In this document: positions 56,811 through 64,000 of the stretch, in pieces | Numbering within the stretch: the first letter of the stretch is position 1 | Layout: each line of letters starts with the position of its first letter | NCBI RefSeq assembly: GCF_023074175.1 | Contig: NZ_JADPKS010000173.1 | Span: 100,521-164,520, forward strand | Source of the DNA: Bradyrhizobium sp. 139 | GTDB taxonomy: Bacteria; Pseudomonadota; Alphaproteobacteria; Rhizobiales; Xanthobacteraceae | Reading direction: 5' to 3' | DNA length: 64,000 bases | Notes under the pieces: generated by a model | What the model was told of the DNA's origin: nothing | What the model saw: only the letters and a program-made list of their open reading frames with translations | Databases searched by the model: none | Made by a program: the position numbers and the translations under genes

Positions 56811-58262
56811 ATGAACATGAACATCATGAACGTCGACTACTCGACCAAGATTCCGAACAACGTCAATCTCGCCGAAGACCGCCAGGTGCTGAAGGCGCTG
56901 GAGGGCTGGCATCCCGGGTACATGGATTGGTGGAGCGACATGGGGCCGGAAGGTTTTCAGGAGTCGCTGGTGTACCTTCGCACCGCGTACTCTGTCGATC
57001 CGCGCGGCTGGGCCAAGTTCGATTACGTGCGCATGCCCGACTATCGCTGGGGCATTCTGCTTGCGCCCCAGGAAGAGAATCGCGTCGTGCCGTTCGGCGA
57101 GCATTTCGGCGAGCCGGCCTGGCAGGAAGTCCCCGGCGAATATCGCGCCATGCTGCGCCGCCTGATCGTGATCCAGGGCGACACCGAGCCGGCCTCCGTC
57201 GAGCAGCAGCGCCATCTCGGCAAGACCGCGCCTTCGCTCTACGACATGCGCAATCTGTTCCAGGTCAATGTCGAGGAAGGTCGTCATCTCTGGGCGATGG
57301 TCTACCTGCTGCAAAAATATTTCGGCCGCGACGGCCGCGAGGAAGCCGATGATTTGCTGCGCCGTCGCTCCGGCGATGCCGACGCGCCGCGCATGCTCGG
57401 CGCCTTCAACGAGGCGACGCCGGACTGGCTGTCCTTCTTCATGTTCACCTACTTCACCGATCGCGACGGCAAGATGCAGCTGCACTCGCTGGCGCAGTCC
57501 GGCTTCGATCCCTTGTCGCGCACCTGCCGCTTCATGCTGACCGAGGAAGCGCACCACATGTTCGTCGGCGAGACCGGCATTACCCGCGTCGTGCAGCGCA
57601 CCTGCGACGCGATGCGCGAAGCCGGCATCATCGATCCGACCGACATCGCGAAGGTCCGCGCGCTCGGCGTGATCGACCTGCCGACGATCCAGAAGAAGCT
57701 GAACCTGCACTATACGCTGTCGCTTGATCTCTTCGGCTCGGAGGTCTCGACCAACGCGGCGAACGCCTTCAACACCGGCATCAAGGGCCGCTATCACGAG
57801 ACTCAGATCGAGGACGATCACCAGCTCAAGAACGCGACTTATCCGGTACTGAAGTTCATCGACGGCGAGATCAAGCTTGTGGACGAGCCGGCGCTGACCG
57901 CGCTCAACATGCGCCTGCGCGACGATTACAGCCAGGATTGCGTCAAGGGCATGCTGCGCTGGAACAAGGTGATCTCGACCGCGGGCTATCAGTTTCAGCT
58001 CAAACTGCCCAACGTCGCCTTCCATCGCCACATCGGCGAGTTCAAGGGCATGCACGCCACACCCGACGGCCTCCTGATCGACGATGCGACCTGGGCCAGG
58101 CGCAAGGACGAGTGGCTGCCTTCGACTGCCGACGGCGACTTCATCGCCTCGCTGATGCAGCCCGTCACCGAGACCGCCAAGTTCGCCTCATGGATCGCGC
58201 CGCCGAAAGTCGGCATCGACAACAAGCCCGGTGATTTCGAGTATGTGAAGATCGAGTCGTAG
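56811..58262 (+). CDS. boxB: Benzoyl-CoA 2,3-epoxidase, oxygenase subunit (BoxB)
   Basis: This 483-residue diiron oxygenase matches BoxB over its length (about 475): WHPGYMDWWSDMGPEGFQES, VNVEEGRHLWAMVYLLQKYF and MLTEEAHHMFVGETGI carry the metal-ligand Glu/His pairs. It epoxidises benzoyl-CoA with O2 and electrons from BoxA. The boxA reductase is not in the window. AAGGAG 9 bases upstream sets ATG 56811; the longer frame to 56679 is repeat sequence. Confidence 0.96.
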   Translation: MNMNIMNVDYSTKIPNNVNLAEDRQVLKALEGWHPGYMDWWSDMGPEGFQESLVYLRTAYSVDPRGWAKFDYVRMPDYRWGILLAPQEENRVVPFGEHFGEPAWQEVPGEYRAMLRRLIVIQGDTEPASVEQQRHLGKTAPSLYDMRNLFQVNVEEGRHLWAMVYLLQKYFGRDGREEADDLLRRRSGDADAPRMLGAFNEATPDWLSFFMFTYFTDRDGKMQLHSLAQSGFDPLSRTCRFMLTEEAHHMFVGETGITRVVQRTCDAMREAGIIDPTDIAKVRALGVIDLPTIQKKLNLHYTLSLDLFGSEVSTNAANAFNTGIKGRYHETQIEDDHQLKNATYPVLKFIDGEIKLVDEPALTALNMRLRDDYSQDCVKGMLRWNKVISTAGYQFQLKLPNVAFHRHIGEFKGMHATPDGLLIDDATWARRKDEWLPSTADGDFIASLMQPVTETAKFASWIAPPKVGIDNKPGDFEYVKIES

Positions 58263-58270
58263 GCTTCTTC

Positions 58271-58411
58271 ACCTCTCCCCGCTTGCGGGGAGAGGACGGA
58301 TTGCATCGCAGATGCAATCCGGGTGAGGGGGTACAGGTCTCACGTCGATCTTATGTGTGGAGAGAGGCCCCTCACCCCAACCCTCTCCCCGCAAGAGCGG
58401 GGCGAGGGAGC
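58271..58411. repeat. Intergenic palindromic repeat, family A
   Basis: CCTCTCCCCGCTTGCGGGGAGAGG opens, with inner hairpin GGATTGCATCGCAGATGCAATCC, CCCCTCACCCC and CTCTCCCCGCAAGAGCGGGG following. It lies in the convergent gap between boxB and the SDR gene. Its inner hairpin has two TGCA but they are part of the stem and not counted as an operator. Confidence 0.85.
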
Positions 58412-58447
58412 GCACCGTTCGCGCCGCGAGCAGCGCGAAGCGCCTCC

Positions 58448-59257
58448 TCAGCTATCCCACCCGCTCCCCTTGATGCCGGGGTTGGCATAGACAATCCCGC
58501 CATCCACCGCGATGGTCGCACCGACCACATAATCTCCCGCGCGAGAGGCGAGATAAATCGCCGCGCCCGCCATGTCCTCGTCGGTGCCGATGCGGCCTGC
58601 GGGCACGCGGGTCGAGACCTCGTCGGCATGGTCGCGCGCGGCGCGGTTCATGTCGGATTTGAACGGGCCCGGCGCGATCGCGGTGACCACGACATGGTCG
58701 CCGATCAGCTTCACCGCCATGCGCCGCGTCAAATGGATCAGGCCAGCCTTGCTCGCCGCGTAGGAGTAGGTCTCGCCCGGATTGACGAAGATGCCGTCGA
58801 TCGAAGCGATGTTGATCACCTTCGCCGGCCGCTCTGCCGAGGCCGCCGCGCGCAGCGTGGGCGCCAGCGCTTTGGTCAGGAAGAATGGCGCCTTGACGTT
58901 GAGGTTCATCACCTTGTCCCAGCCGCTCTCCGGAAACTCGTCGAACTCCGCGCCCCAGGCCGCGCCCGCATTGTTGACGAGGATGTCGAGCTTTGGCTCG
59001 CGCTTGCTGAATTCGCTCGCCAGCAGCTCGGCGCCGGCGAGCGTCGAGATGTCGATCGGTAGCGCGATGCATTCGCCGCCGTACTGCGCGGAGAGCTCCT
59101 TGGCCGTCTCTTCGCACGGGCCCGCCTTGCGTGCGGTGATGTAGACTTTCGCGGCGCCGGCACTGAGAAACCCCGCCGCGATCATCTTGCCGATACCGCG
59201 CGAGCCGCCCGTCACCAGCGCGACGCGGCCTTTGAGCGAGAACAGATCGTTGAACAT
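58448..59257 (-). CDS. Short-chain dehydrogenase/reductase
   Basis: This 269-residue classical SDR has the cofactor loop ALVTGGSRGIGKMIAAGF, NNAGAAWG, the Ser/Tyr/Lys site (IASIDGIF, YSYAASKAG) and a C-terminal VDGGIVYANPGIKGSGWDS. The R in GSRGIG suggests NADP preference. ATG 59257 follows GGGAGGC. It is convergent to the box operon and may not be part of it. The specific substrate is unknown. Confidence 0.9.
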   Translation of the reverse strand: MFNDLFSLKGRVALVTGGSRGIGKMIAAGFLSAGAAKVYITARKAGPCEETAKELSAQYGGECIALPIDISTLAGAELLASEFSKREPKLDILVNNAGAAWGAEFDEFPESGWDKVMNLNVKAPFFLTKALAPTLRAAASAERPAKVINIASIDGIFVNPGETYSYAASKAGLIHLTRRMAVKLIGDHVVVTAIAPGPFKSDMNRAARDHADEVSTRVPAGRIGTDEDMAGAAIYLASRAGDYVVGATIAVDGGIVYANPGIKGSGWDS

Positions 59258-59311
59258 GGTGCCTCCCTTGTTTGCGCCGTTTTGGGCGCGGGCGGGAGCG
59301 GAGTCAATCTT

Positions 59312-59495
59312 GTCCTTGTCCCGGACAAGCGCAGCTCCCGGCAACGCGCAGCGTTGTCAGAGCGGAGCGCAGATCCGGGACCCATAGCGACAACAAGGTG
59401 TTTGGCGGAGACACTTGGTTCGGTACGTCTATCGATCACAATCGATGGATTCCGCGGTATGGGCCCGGATCTGCGCTGACGCATGTCCGGGACGA
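59312..59495. repeat. Intergenic palindromic repeat, family G (long copy)
   Basis: CTTGTCCCGGACAAGCGC lies at the left and ATGTCCGGGACGAC at the right. The inner arms GCGCAGATCCGGGACCCAT and ATGGGCCCGGATCTGCGC pair with small bulges. It fills the gap before the deacetylase gene end; the shorter relative is at 3911-3955. Confidence 0.75.
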
Positions 59496-59511
59496 CAGCG
59501 GAGAATGTGGT

Positions 59512-60570
59512 CTACGCCGCCGCGATCCGGCGGAAGCCGTTCCACATCGCGGTTGCAGCGCCCGAGGTCAGGATCGGCAGGATGCGCGTGTCCTGGTAAT
59601 TGCCGTTGAGCGAGACGCGCGGCAGCGCGGTCATGTGGCCGGCGTTCTCGGCGAACAGCATGCCCGGGCGCGTCGTCACCGCGGTCTTGAAGCCGGCGGC
59701 TACCGCGAGTGCGAATTCGCGCCCGCCCGCGGCCTCGCGGTCGCCATAGGGATAGGCGAAGTGCAGCACGGGACGCTCCAGCGCATGCTCGATCCGGGCG
59801 CGGCTCACCGCCATCTCCTGCGCGGCGATCTCCTCGCTCTGCCTGGCGAGATTGCAATGGCTGATGGTGTGCGCGCCGATCGTGACCAGCGGATCGGCGG
59901 AGAGCTGCTTCACCTCGTCCCAGGACAGGCAGAGGCCGCGGCACAGTGCGGCGATGTCGACGCCGTATCTGGCACAGAGCGCTTCGATCTCACGCTTGAG
60001 GTCGCGCTCGCCCGGCAGTGCGCGCAGCCAGTCGTGCAGGCGGTCGAACGTCGCCTGCTTTGCCGCGGGTGACGTCGCATCGAGCCGCAGCGCGGCGTTG
60101 CCGATCTGGACGTCGATCTGTCCGGCCTTGGCAATGACGGCCTCCAGCGCGATCCACCACAGCCGTCCGGTGCCCTCGGCAAAATCGCTCGCGACATAGA
60201 CGGCCAAGGGCGCGTCAAATTCGCGCAGAACCGGCAGCGCATAGTCGAGATTGTCGCGGTAACCATCGTCGAGGGTGAAGGCGGCGAAGCGGCGATCGAA
60301 CCGGCCCTGCACCAGCCGCTCATGCAGCTCGTCCATGCTGACGATGTCGATCTCGCGCGAACGCAAATGGCTCAGGGTGGCGCGCAGGAAGTCGGGGGCG
60401 ACTTCGAGATGCCGGTTCGGCTGGAACACAGTCTCGCGGGCCGGCCGCACGTGGTGCAGCATGAAAATGGCGCCGACGCCCGACAAAAGCGGGCGCAACA
60501 GGTGGTGCGCCCCGCTGAAATAGAGTGCTCCCAGCCCGGCGCGGATGACGTTGTTACGGAGTTGTTTCAT
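59512..60570 (-). CDS. Polysaccharide deacetylase family protein (NodB homology)
   Basis: This 352-residue protein has the NodB motifs AAFTLDDGYRDNLDYAL (catalytic and metal Asp) and TIGAHTISHCNLARQ (metal His pair). A C-terminal HFAYPYGDREAAGGREFALA follows. It deacetylates N- or O-acetyl groups of a glycan, cell wall or exopolysaccharide. A hydrophobic N-terminal segment (VIRAGLGALYFSGAHHLLRP) may anchor or export it. It is divergent from the OmpA-like gene with a 164-bp gap. It is not a nod gene by context. Confidence 0.88.
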   Translation of the reverse strand: MKQLRNNVIRAGLGALYFSGAHHLLRPLLSGVGAIFMLHHVRPARETVFQPNRHLEVAPDFLRATLSHLRSREIDIVSMDELHERLVQGRFDRRFAAFTLDDGYRDNLDYALPVLREFDAPLAVYVASDFAEGTGRLWWIALEAVIAKAGQIDVQIGNAALRLDATSPAAKQATFDRLHDWLRALPGERDLKREIEALCARYGVDIAALCRGLCLSWDEVKQLSADPLVTIGAHTISHCNLARQSEEIAAQEMAVSRARIEHALERPVLHFAYPYGDREAAGGREFALAVAAGFKTAVTTRPGMLFAENAGHMTALPRVSLNGNYQDTRILPILTSGAATAMWNGFRRIAAA

Positions 60571-60734
60571 GACCGGCTGGCGGACTCTGGCATTCCATTT
60601 TCAACTTACGGAAGAACCCTTGAAGAAAAAGTTATTCCAATTGTCCACGCATGGCCTTCGGAAGGGCACCATTTCCGGTTTGACAGCCCGCCAAGGGTTT
60701 GTTTTGTCTCCGGTTCCAGAGTTCGGGTCGTCGA

Positions 60735-62129
60735 ATGCACAAGCTTTTCAGGTGGGCCAGCAAATGGTGGCCAGGGCTGATCCCCCTGGCCGTCATGTGG
60801 GGATTTGCGGCCTGGAATAATACCTTGCCGGTCGAGGTGGACCTGTCCGCCCGCAGTTCGGCGGCGCTCAAGGATACCGTTCTGGACAAGACCCGAATCG
60901 CCGTGGATGGCCGGGACGTCAGCCTGGCCGCGGAGGCCTTTTCCGAGGAGGGGCGCCGCGACGCCGTGATGGCGGTCGAGCTCGTCCCGGGCGTGCGCCT
61001 GGTCGACGACCGGACCCGCCTTGTTCCCGAAGCAAAGCCCTTCGTCTGGAACGCCGAGCGTGACGTGGTGCGGGTGACGCTGTCTGGCTCCGCGCCGCTG
61101 CCGTCGATGAAGGCGCGGCTGACCGAGGCGGCGCGCAGGGAAGTCAACGGGGCCGAGGTCGCCGATCAGATGGGCCTGGCGCGCGGCGCGCCGCCGCGCT
61201 TCGAGGCCGCCGCGATGCTGCTGCTCGACCAGATCGGCAAGCTCAAGGACGGCAAGATCACCATAACAGACACCAAGGTCAATCTGTCAGGCATGGCGCG
61301 CGATCTCGGCGGCCGTGAGGCGATTGCAGCCGCGCTCAAACACCTGCCGGAGGGGTTTTCGATCGCCGCCAACGAGGTCAAGGCGCCGCCTTACATCTTC
61401 CAGGCCTACAAGGATCCGGTTGCCGCGACCGTGACGCTGACCGGCTACGTACCCGACAACAACGTGCATGCGGCGATCGCAACCAGCGCGTCGCGCAAAT
61501 TCTTCACCGAAAAGGTCGTCGACAATCTCAAGGCCAGCATCGGCGCGCCCGGCTCCTTCAATACTGCCGTGGTTGCAGCCCTCGGCGCGCTGTCGCGGCT
61601 GTCGACCGGCACGCTCGTGGTGTCTGATCGCGAGGTGAAGCTGTCGGGCGATGCGCTCTACGAGGGGGCCACCAACGAGATCCGCGCCGGCCTGGGCAAG
61701 GACTTTCCGAAGAACTGGCAGTACAAGCCGGAGATCACGGTGAAGCCTGCGGCGGGCCCGGTCGACGGCACGGTCTGCCAGCAATTGTTCTCGGAGCTGC
61801 TGAACAAGGGCAAGATCCGCTTCGAGCCGAAGCGCGCCAACATTGATCTGGATTCCGCAGGAATCCTCGATCATCTGATCGAGACTGCGCTGCGCTGCCC
61901 CACCACCAATATCGAGGTCGCAGGCCATACCGATGCCGATGGTGAGGACGCGTTCAACCAGGCTCTCTCGGAGAAGCGCGCGCAGGCGGTGATCGACTAT
62001 CTGGTCAAAGCCGGTCTGCTCGCCACCCGCTTCACCGCCGTCGGCCATGGCGCCACGCAGCCCCTCGCCGGCAATGACACCGACGAAGGCAAGGCGCAGA
62101 ACCGCCGCATCGAATTTCTGGTGAGGTGA
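60735..62129 (+). CDS. OmpA-family protein with BON-like repeats
   Basis: This 464-residue protein has an N-terminal membrane anchor (WWPGLIPLAVMWGFAAWN), two or more BON-like segments in the middle (VTLTGYVPDNNVHAAIATSA), and a C-terminal OmpA peptidoglycan-binding domain (TNIEVAGHTDADGEDAFNQA, ALSEKRAQAVIDYLVKAGL, GKAQNRRIEFLV). It likely sits in the inner membrane facing the periplasm and contacts the cell wall. ATG 60735 is the start nearest the anchor; no strong ribosome site is seen. Confidence 0.87.
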   Translation: MHKLFRWASKWWPGLIPLAVMWGFAAWNNTLPVEVDLSARSSAALKDTVLDKTRIAVDGRDVSLAAEAFSEEGRRDAVMAVELVPGVRLVDDRTRLVPEAKPFVWNAERDVVRVTLSGSAPLPSMKARLTEAARREVNGAEVADQMGLARGAPPRFEAAAMLLLDQIGKLKDGKITITDTKVNLSGMARDLGGREAIAAALKHLPEGFSIAANEVKAPPYIFQAYKDPVAATVTLTGYVPDNNVHAAIATSASRKFFTEKVVDNLKASIGAPGSFNTAVVAALGALSRLSTGTLVVSDREVKLSGDALYEGATNEIRAGLGKDFPKNWQYKPEITVKPAAGPVDGTVCQQLFSELLNKGKIRFEPKRANIDLDSAGILDHLIETALRCPTTNIEVAGHTDADGEDAFNQALSEKRAQAVIDYLVKAGLLATRFTAVGHGATQPLAGNDTDEGKAQNRRIEFLVR

Positions 62130-62131
62130 CG

Positions 62132-62434
62132 ATGCCCTATCTCGTCTCGTTCCATCTGGGTTGGCTGATCGGTTCGCTGCTGCTGGGTTTTTGCATGGGC
62201 TGGATCTCGGTGGTCCAGCGCGGCAACGGCACCTCGAAGGTGACCGCGCGCTGGCTCGCCGTGCTTGCCGCCGCCGTGGTCGCGGCCTCGTTCGCGCATG
62301 TGGTCCCCGGCCGCTTCGGCTACTGGCTCGATCTCGGGCTGATCATGTTCGCCTGCTACTTCGTCGGCTGCATCATCGGCGCCTGGCTGCGCGACCGGGT
62401 GGTGTCACGCACCGCGCCGCCTGCCGCTCTGTGA
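62132..62434 (+). CDS. Small inner-membrane protein, unknown function
   Basis: This 100-residue protein has three predicted helices: LVSFHLGWLIGSLLLGFCMG, WLAVLAAAVVAASFAHVV and LDLGLIMFACYFVGCIIGAW. It begins two bases after the OmpA-like stop, with GAGG 5 bases upstream of the ATG, so both are cotranscribed. A GTG at 62126 overlapping the stop is an alternative. It probably works with the OmpA-like protein; no named family is recognised. Confidence 0.75.
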   Translation: MPYLVSFHLGWLIGSLLLGFCMGWISVVQRGNGTSKVTARWLAVLAAAVVAASFAHVVPGRFGYWLDLGLIMFACYFVGCIIGAWLRDRVVSRTAPPAAL

Positions 62435-62885
62435 TGTTGCCGTGCACTCTGGCTGCTGGGCTCAGGGCCCGGCTGCGCGGCCTTTCGGCACATCGGAAAA
62501 CCATGAACTACAGCTCCGACGGCCCCCTCTTTCAACAGGCAGGCGCAGACCATAGATTGACGTCGGCTTAAGCCGTGACGGAACATTGTGCGATCGAAAT
62601 CATCAAAACTTCATGGCCCCTGCGCAGGATTGCCATGGAGATTCGCGTCAGTCTTGCCGCCGAAAGCGCCAAACCGTGCATCCGGAGCCCACAACCCTGC
62701 CTAAAATATTGAAGGCACGAGTTTTTGTCCGAATTGCCGAATTCCACTCCGCCCCGAAACGCGCTAGTGGAGGGGCAGGGGGCATGCGCGATGCCGGAGC
62801 CGGCGGCAAGGATTCGCCGGGTGCCTGGGTGTCGTCCGCCCGTCCGCCGGCCACCCTGGCCGCTGAAGCGTTGTTCGAGGTCTAG
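62435..62885. other. Intergenic region upstream of ybhN-like gene
   Basis: This 451-bp gap contains no supportable large gene. A small frame from 62784 is listed separately. The stretch 62700-62760 is AT-richer (TAAAATATTGAAGG, GTTTTTGTCCG) and may hold the promoter. No palindrome or repeat family is evident. Confidence 0.5.
62784..62885 (+). CDS. Possible 33-residue leader peptide
   Basis: ATG 62784 follows a strong ribosome site (GGAGGGGCAGGGGGC), and the frame ends with TAG directly before the ybhN-like ATG at 62886. The peptide (MRDAGAGGKDSPGAWVSSAR, PPATLAAEALFEV) resembles nothing known. The abutting stop and start suggest coupled translation, but the frame could be chance. Confidence 0.25.
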   Translation: MRDAGAGGKDSPGAWVSSARPPATLAAEALFEV

Positions 62886-63941
62886 ATGCTGGAAGCCATA
62901 CGCAGGGCGATGACGTTTCTGCGCCAGAAGCAGGTCCTGCATAAGCTTGGCGTTGTGATCAGCATCGCGGTCATCGGCATCGCTTGCTATGTGCTCTACC
63001 ACATGCTGCGCGGCATCGACGTCAACGAGGTCCTCGAAGCGATCAAGAGCACCGAGCCGAGCCAGATTGCGATGGCGGCGCTGTTCGTGGCCGCGGGCTA
63101 TTTCACCCTGACCTTCTATGATCTGTTCGCCGTGCGTGCGATCGGCCATGCCCATGTGCCCTACCGCATCAACGCGCTCGCCGCCTTCACCAGCTATTCG
63201 ATCGGCCACAATGTCGGCGCCAGCGTCTTCACTGGCGGTGCGGTGCGCTACCGCATCTATTCGGCCTATGGCCTGAACGCGATCGACGTCGCAAAGATCT
63301 GTTTCCTCGCCGGCCTGACCTTCTGGCTCGGCAATGCCGCCGTGCTCGGCCTCGGCATCTCCTACCATCCGGAAGCCGCGGCGGCGATCGACCAGCTTCC
63401 GCCCTGGCTGAACCGGATGCTGGCGATGATGATCATCGTGGGGCTGGTCGCCTATGTGGTCTGGGTCTGGACCCAGCCCCGGATGGTCGGCCGCGGGCCC
63501 TGGACCGTGGTGCTGCCGGGCGGTCCGCTGACGCTGCTCCAGATCGCGATCGGCATCATCGATCTCGGCTTCTGCGCGCTCGCGATGTACGTGCTGGTTC
63601 CGGACGAGCCCAATCTCGGCTTCGTCGTGGTCGCGGTGATCTTCGTCTCGGCGACGCTGCTCGGTTTTGCCAGCCATTCGCCAGGAGGGCTCGGCGTGTT
63701 CGACGCCGCCATGCTGGTCGGCCTCTGGCAGATGGACCGCGAGGAACTGCTGGGTGGCATGCTCCTGTTCCGCGTTCTCTACTATCTCTCCCCCTTCGTC
63801 ATATCTGTAATCTTGCTGACGTTTCGCGAGGTTATCATTGGCGCTCGATCGAAGCGCCTGCAGCAGGCGGCGCTCAAGCTCGACCCCGGCCCGGCGCGTG
63901 AAGCCGCCTATGTGAGAGAGCGCAGCGACAGCGGCGCCTGA
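62886..63941 (+). CDS. YbhN/MprF-flippase-like membrane protein (UPF0104)
   Basis: This 351-residue polytopic protein has about eight helices and the family motifs FTSYSIGHNVGASVFTGGAV near residue 100 and FASHSPGGLGVFDAAMLVGL near 275. It resembles the flippase half of MprF/lysyl-phosphatidylglycerol synthase without the aminoacyltransferase domain. GAGG lies just upstream of ATG. Likely role is in lipid or hopanoid/glycolipid translocation, which is inferred by family. Transcribed toward the window edge. Confidence 0.87.
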   Translation: MLEAIRRAMTFLRQKQVLHKLGVVISIAVIGIACYVLYHMLRGIDVNEVLEAIKSTEPSQIAMAALFVAAGYFTLTFYDLFAVRAIGHAHVPYRINALAAFTSYSIGHNVGASVFTGGAVRYRIYSAYGLNAIDVAKICFLAGLTFWLGNAAVLGLGISYHPEAAAAIDQLPPWLNRMLAMMIIVGLVAYVVWVWTQPRMVGRGPWTVVLPGGPLTLLQIAIGIIDLGFCALAMYVLVPDEPNLGFVVVAVIFVSATLLGFASHSPGGLGVFDAAMLVGLWQMDREELLGGMLLFRVLYYLSPFVISVILLTFREVIIGARSKRLQQAALKLDPGPAREAAYVRERSDSGA

Positions 63942-63975
63942 CCGGCGCATCCCCTTTAGGAGAAGCCCGCCCCCG

Positions 63976-64000
63976 ATGGCGATCGACGCCCCATCTTCTC
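63976..64000 (+). CDS. Start of a gene cut by the window edge
   Basis: ATG 63976 starts MAIDAPSS and runs off the window. AGGAG lies about 12 bases upstream, slightly far. It would be cotranscribed with the YbhN-like gene (34-bp gap). The product cannot be identified from eight codons. Confidence 0.4.

Noticed and set aside
58295..58322. TGCA pair after boxB as a third BoxR operator
   Set aside because: Both TGCA are in the variable inner hairpin of a family A repeat in a convergent gap, with no promoter to control.
59512..60570. Deacetylase as a nodB nodulation gene
   Set aside because: Only the general NodB motifs are present, there is no nod box or nod neighbour, and the length exceeds NodB.
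62568..63950. A 460-codon minus-strand frame opposite the YbhN-like gene
   Set aside because: Low-complexity His/Asp/Arg-rich antisense translation of a membrane protein gene.

Overview
The window is GC-rich chromosomal DNA from an alphaproteobacterium, most probably a Bradyrhizobium. The evidence is a decayed bjaR/bjaI-type quorum-sensing locus, a CYP199A-like P450, the box benzoyl-CoA pathway with a BoxR-type regulator, many Liv-type ABC transporters, and dense intergenic palindromic repeats of the kind common in that genus. I see no rRNA, tRNA, CRISPR array, transposase or phage gene.

Layout. 0.3-3.6 kb: envelope redox genes (membrane protein, thioredoxin-fold protein, CcdA) and an ECF sigma factor, with a possible small RNA between them. 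4.0-9.0 kb: a two-component cassette (response regulator, receiver-kinase, membrane kinase) headed by an internally deleted DctP-like protein. 9.2-11.7 kb: an orphan UgpB-like binding protein and an APH-fold protein. 12.1-22.8 kb: a nitrogen-scavenging block with a peptide-type ABC importer, atzG-atzE-atzH homologues, a GntR regulator and a convergent allophanate hydrolase (atzF). 23.0-28.9 kb: a phenylpropanoid/methoxy-aromatic block with two MarR regulators, feruloyl-CoA synthase, a P450 and a frameshifted binding protein. 29.0-31.8 kb: NDH-2 and an orphan Liv-type binding protein. 32.0-40.5 kb: a LysR-controlled operon of shikimate dehydrogenase, a complete Liv-type importer and a 3-dehydroshikimate dehydratase, predicted to take up shikimate-pathway acids and feed protocatechuate. 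40.7-42.4 kb: remnants of luxR/luxI. 42.7-46.1 kb: livHMGF with no binding protein. 46.2-50.7 kb: a glutamine-synthetase-like enzyme plus a Rieske oxygenase with an IclR regulator. 50.8-58.3 kb: the box benzoate cluster (truncated globin, boxR, benzoate-CoA ligase, hydrolase, boxC, boxB). 58.4-64.0 kb: SDR, polysaccharide deacetylase, OmpA-like protein, a small membrane protein, a YbhN-like protein and the first codons of another gene.

The common theme is uptake and oxidation of plant-derived aromatic and alicyclic acids. The most interesting regulatory signal is a helically phased TGCA-N6-TGCA array upstream of livHMGF that matches a TGCA-N6-TGCA palindrome upstream of boxC. This links the transporter to the BoxR regulon about 9 kb away. 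The most interesting genome-dynamics signals are the decayed quorum-sensing pair with an intact lux-box-like palindrome, and an 87-bp intergenic repeat inserted in frame inside a fused ABC ATPase. At least eight palindromic repeat families occur in the window.
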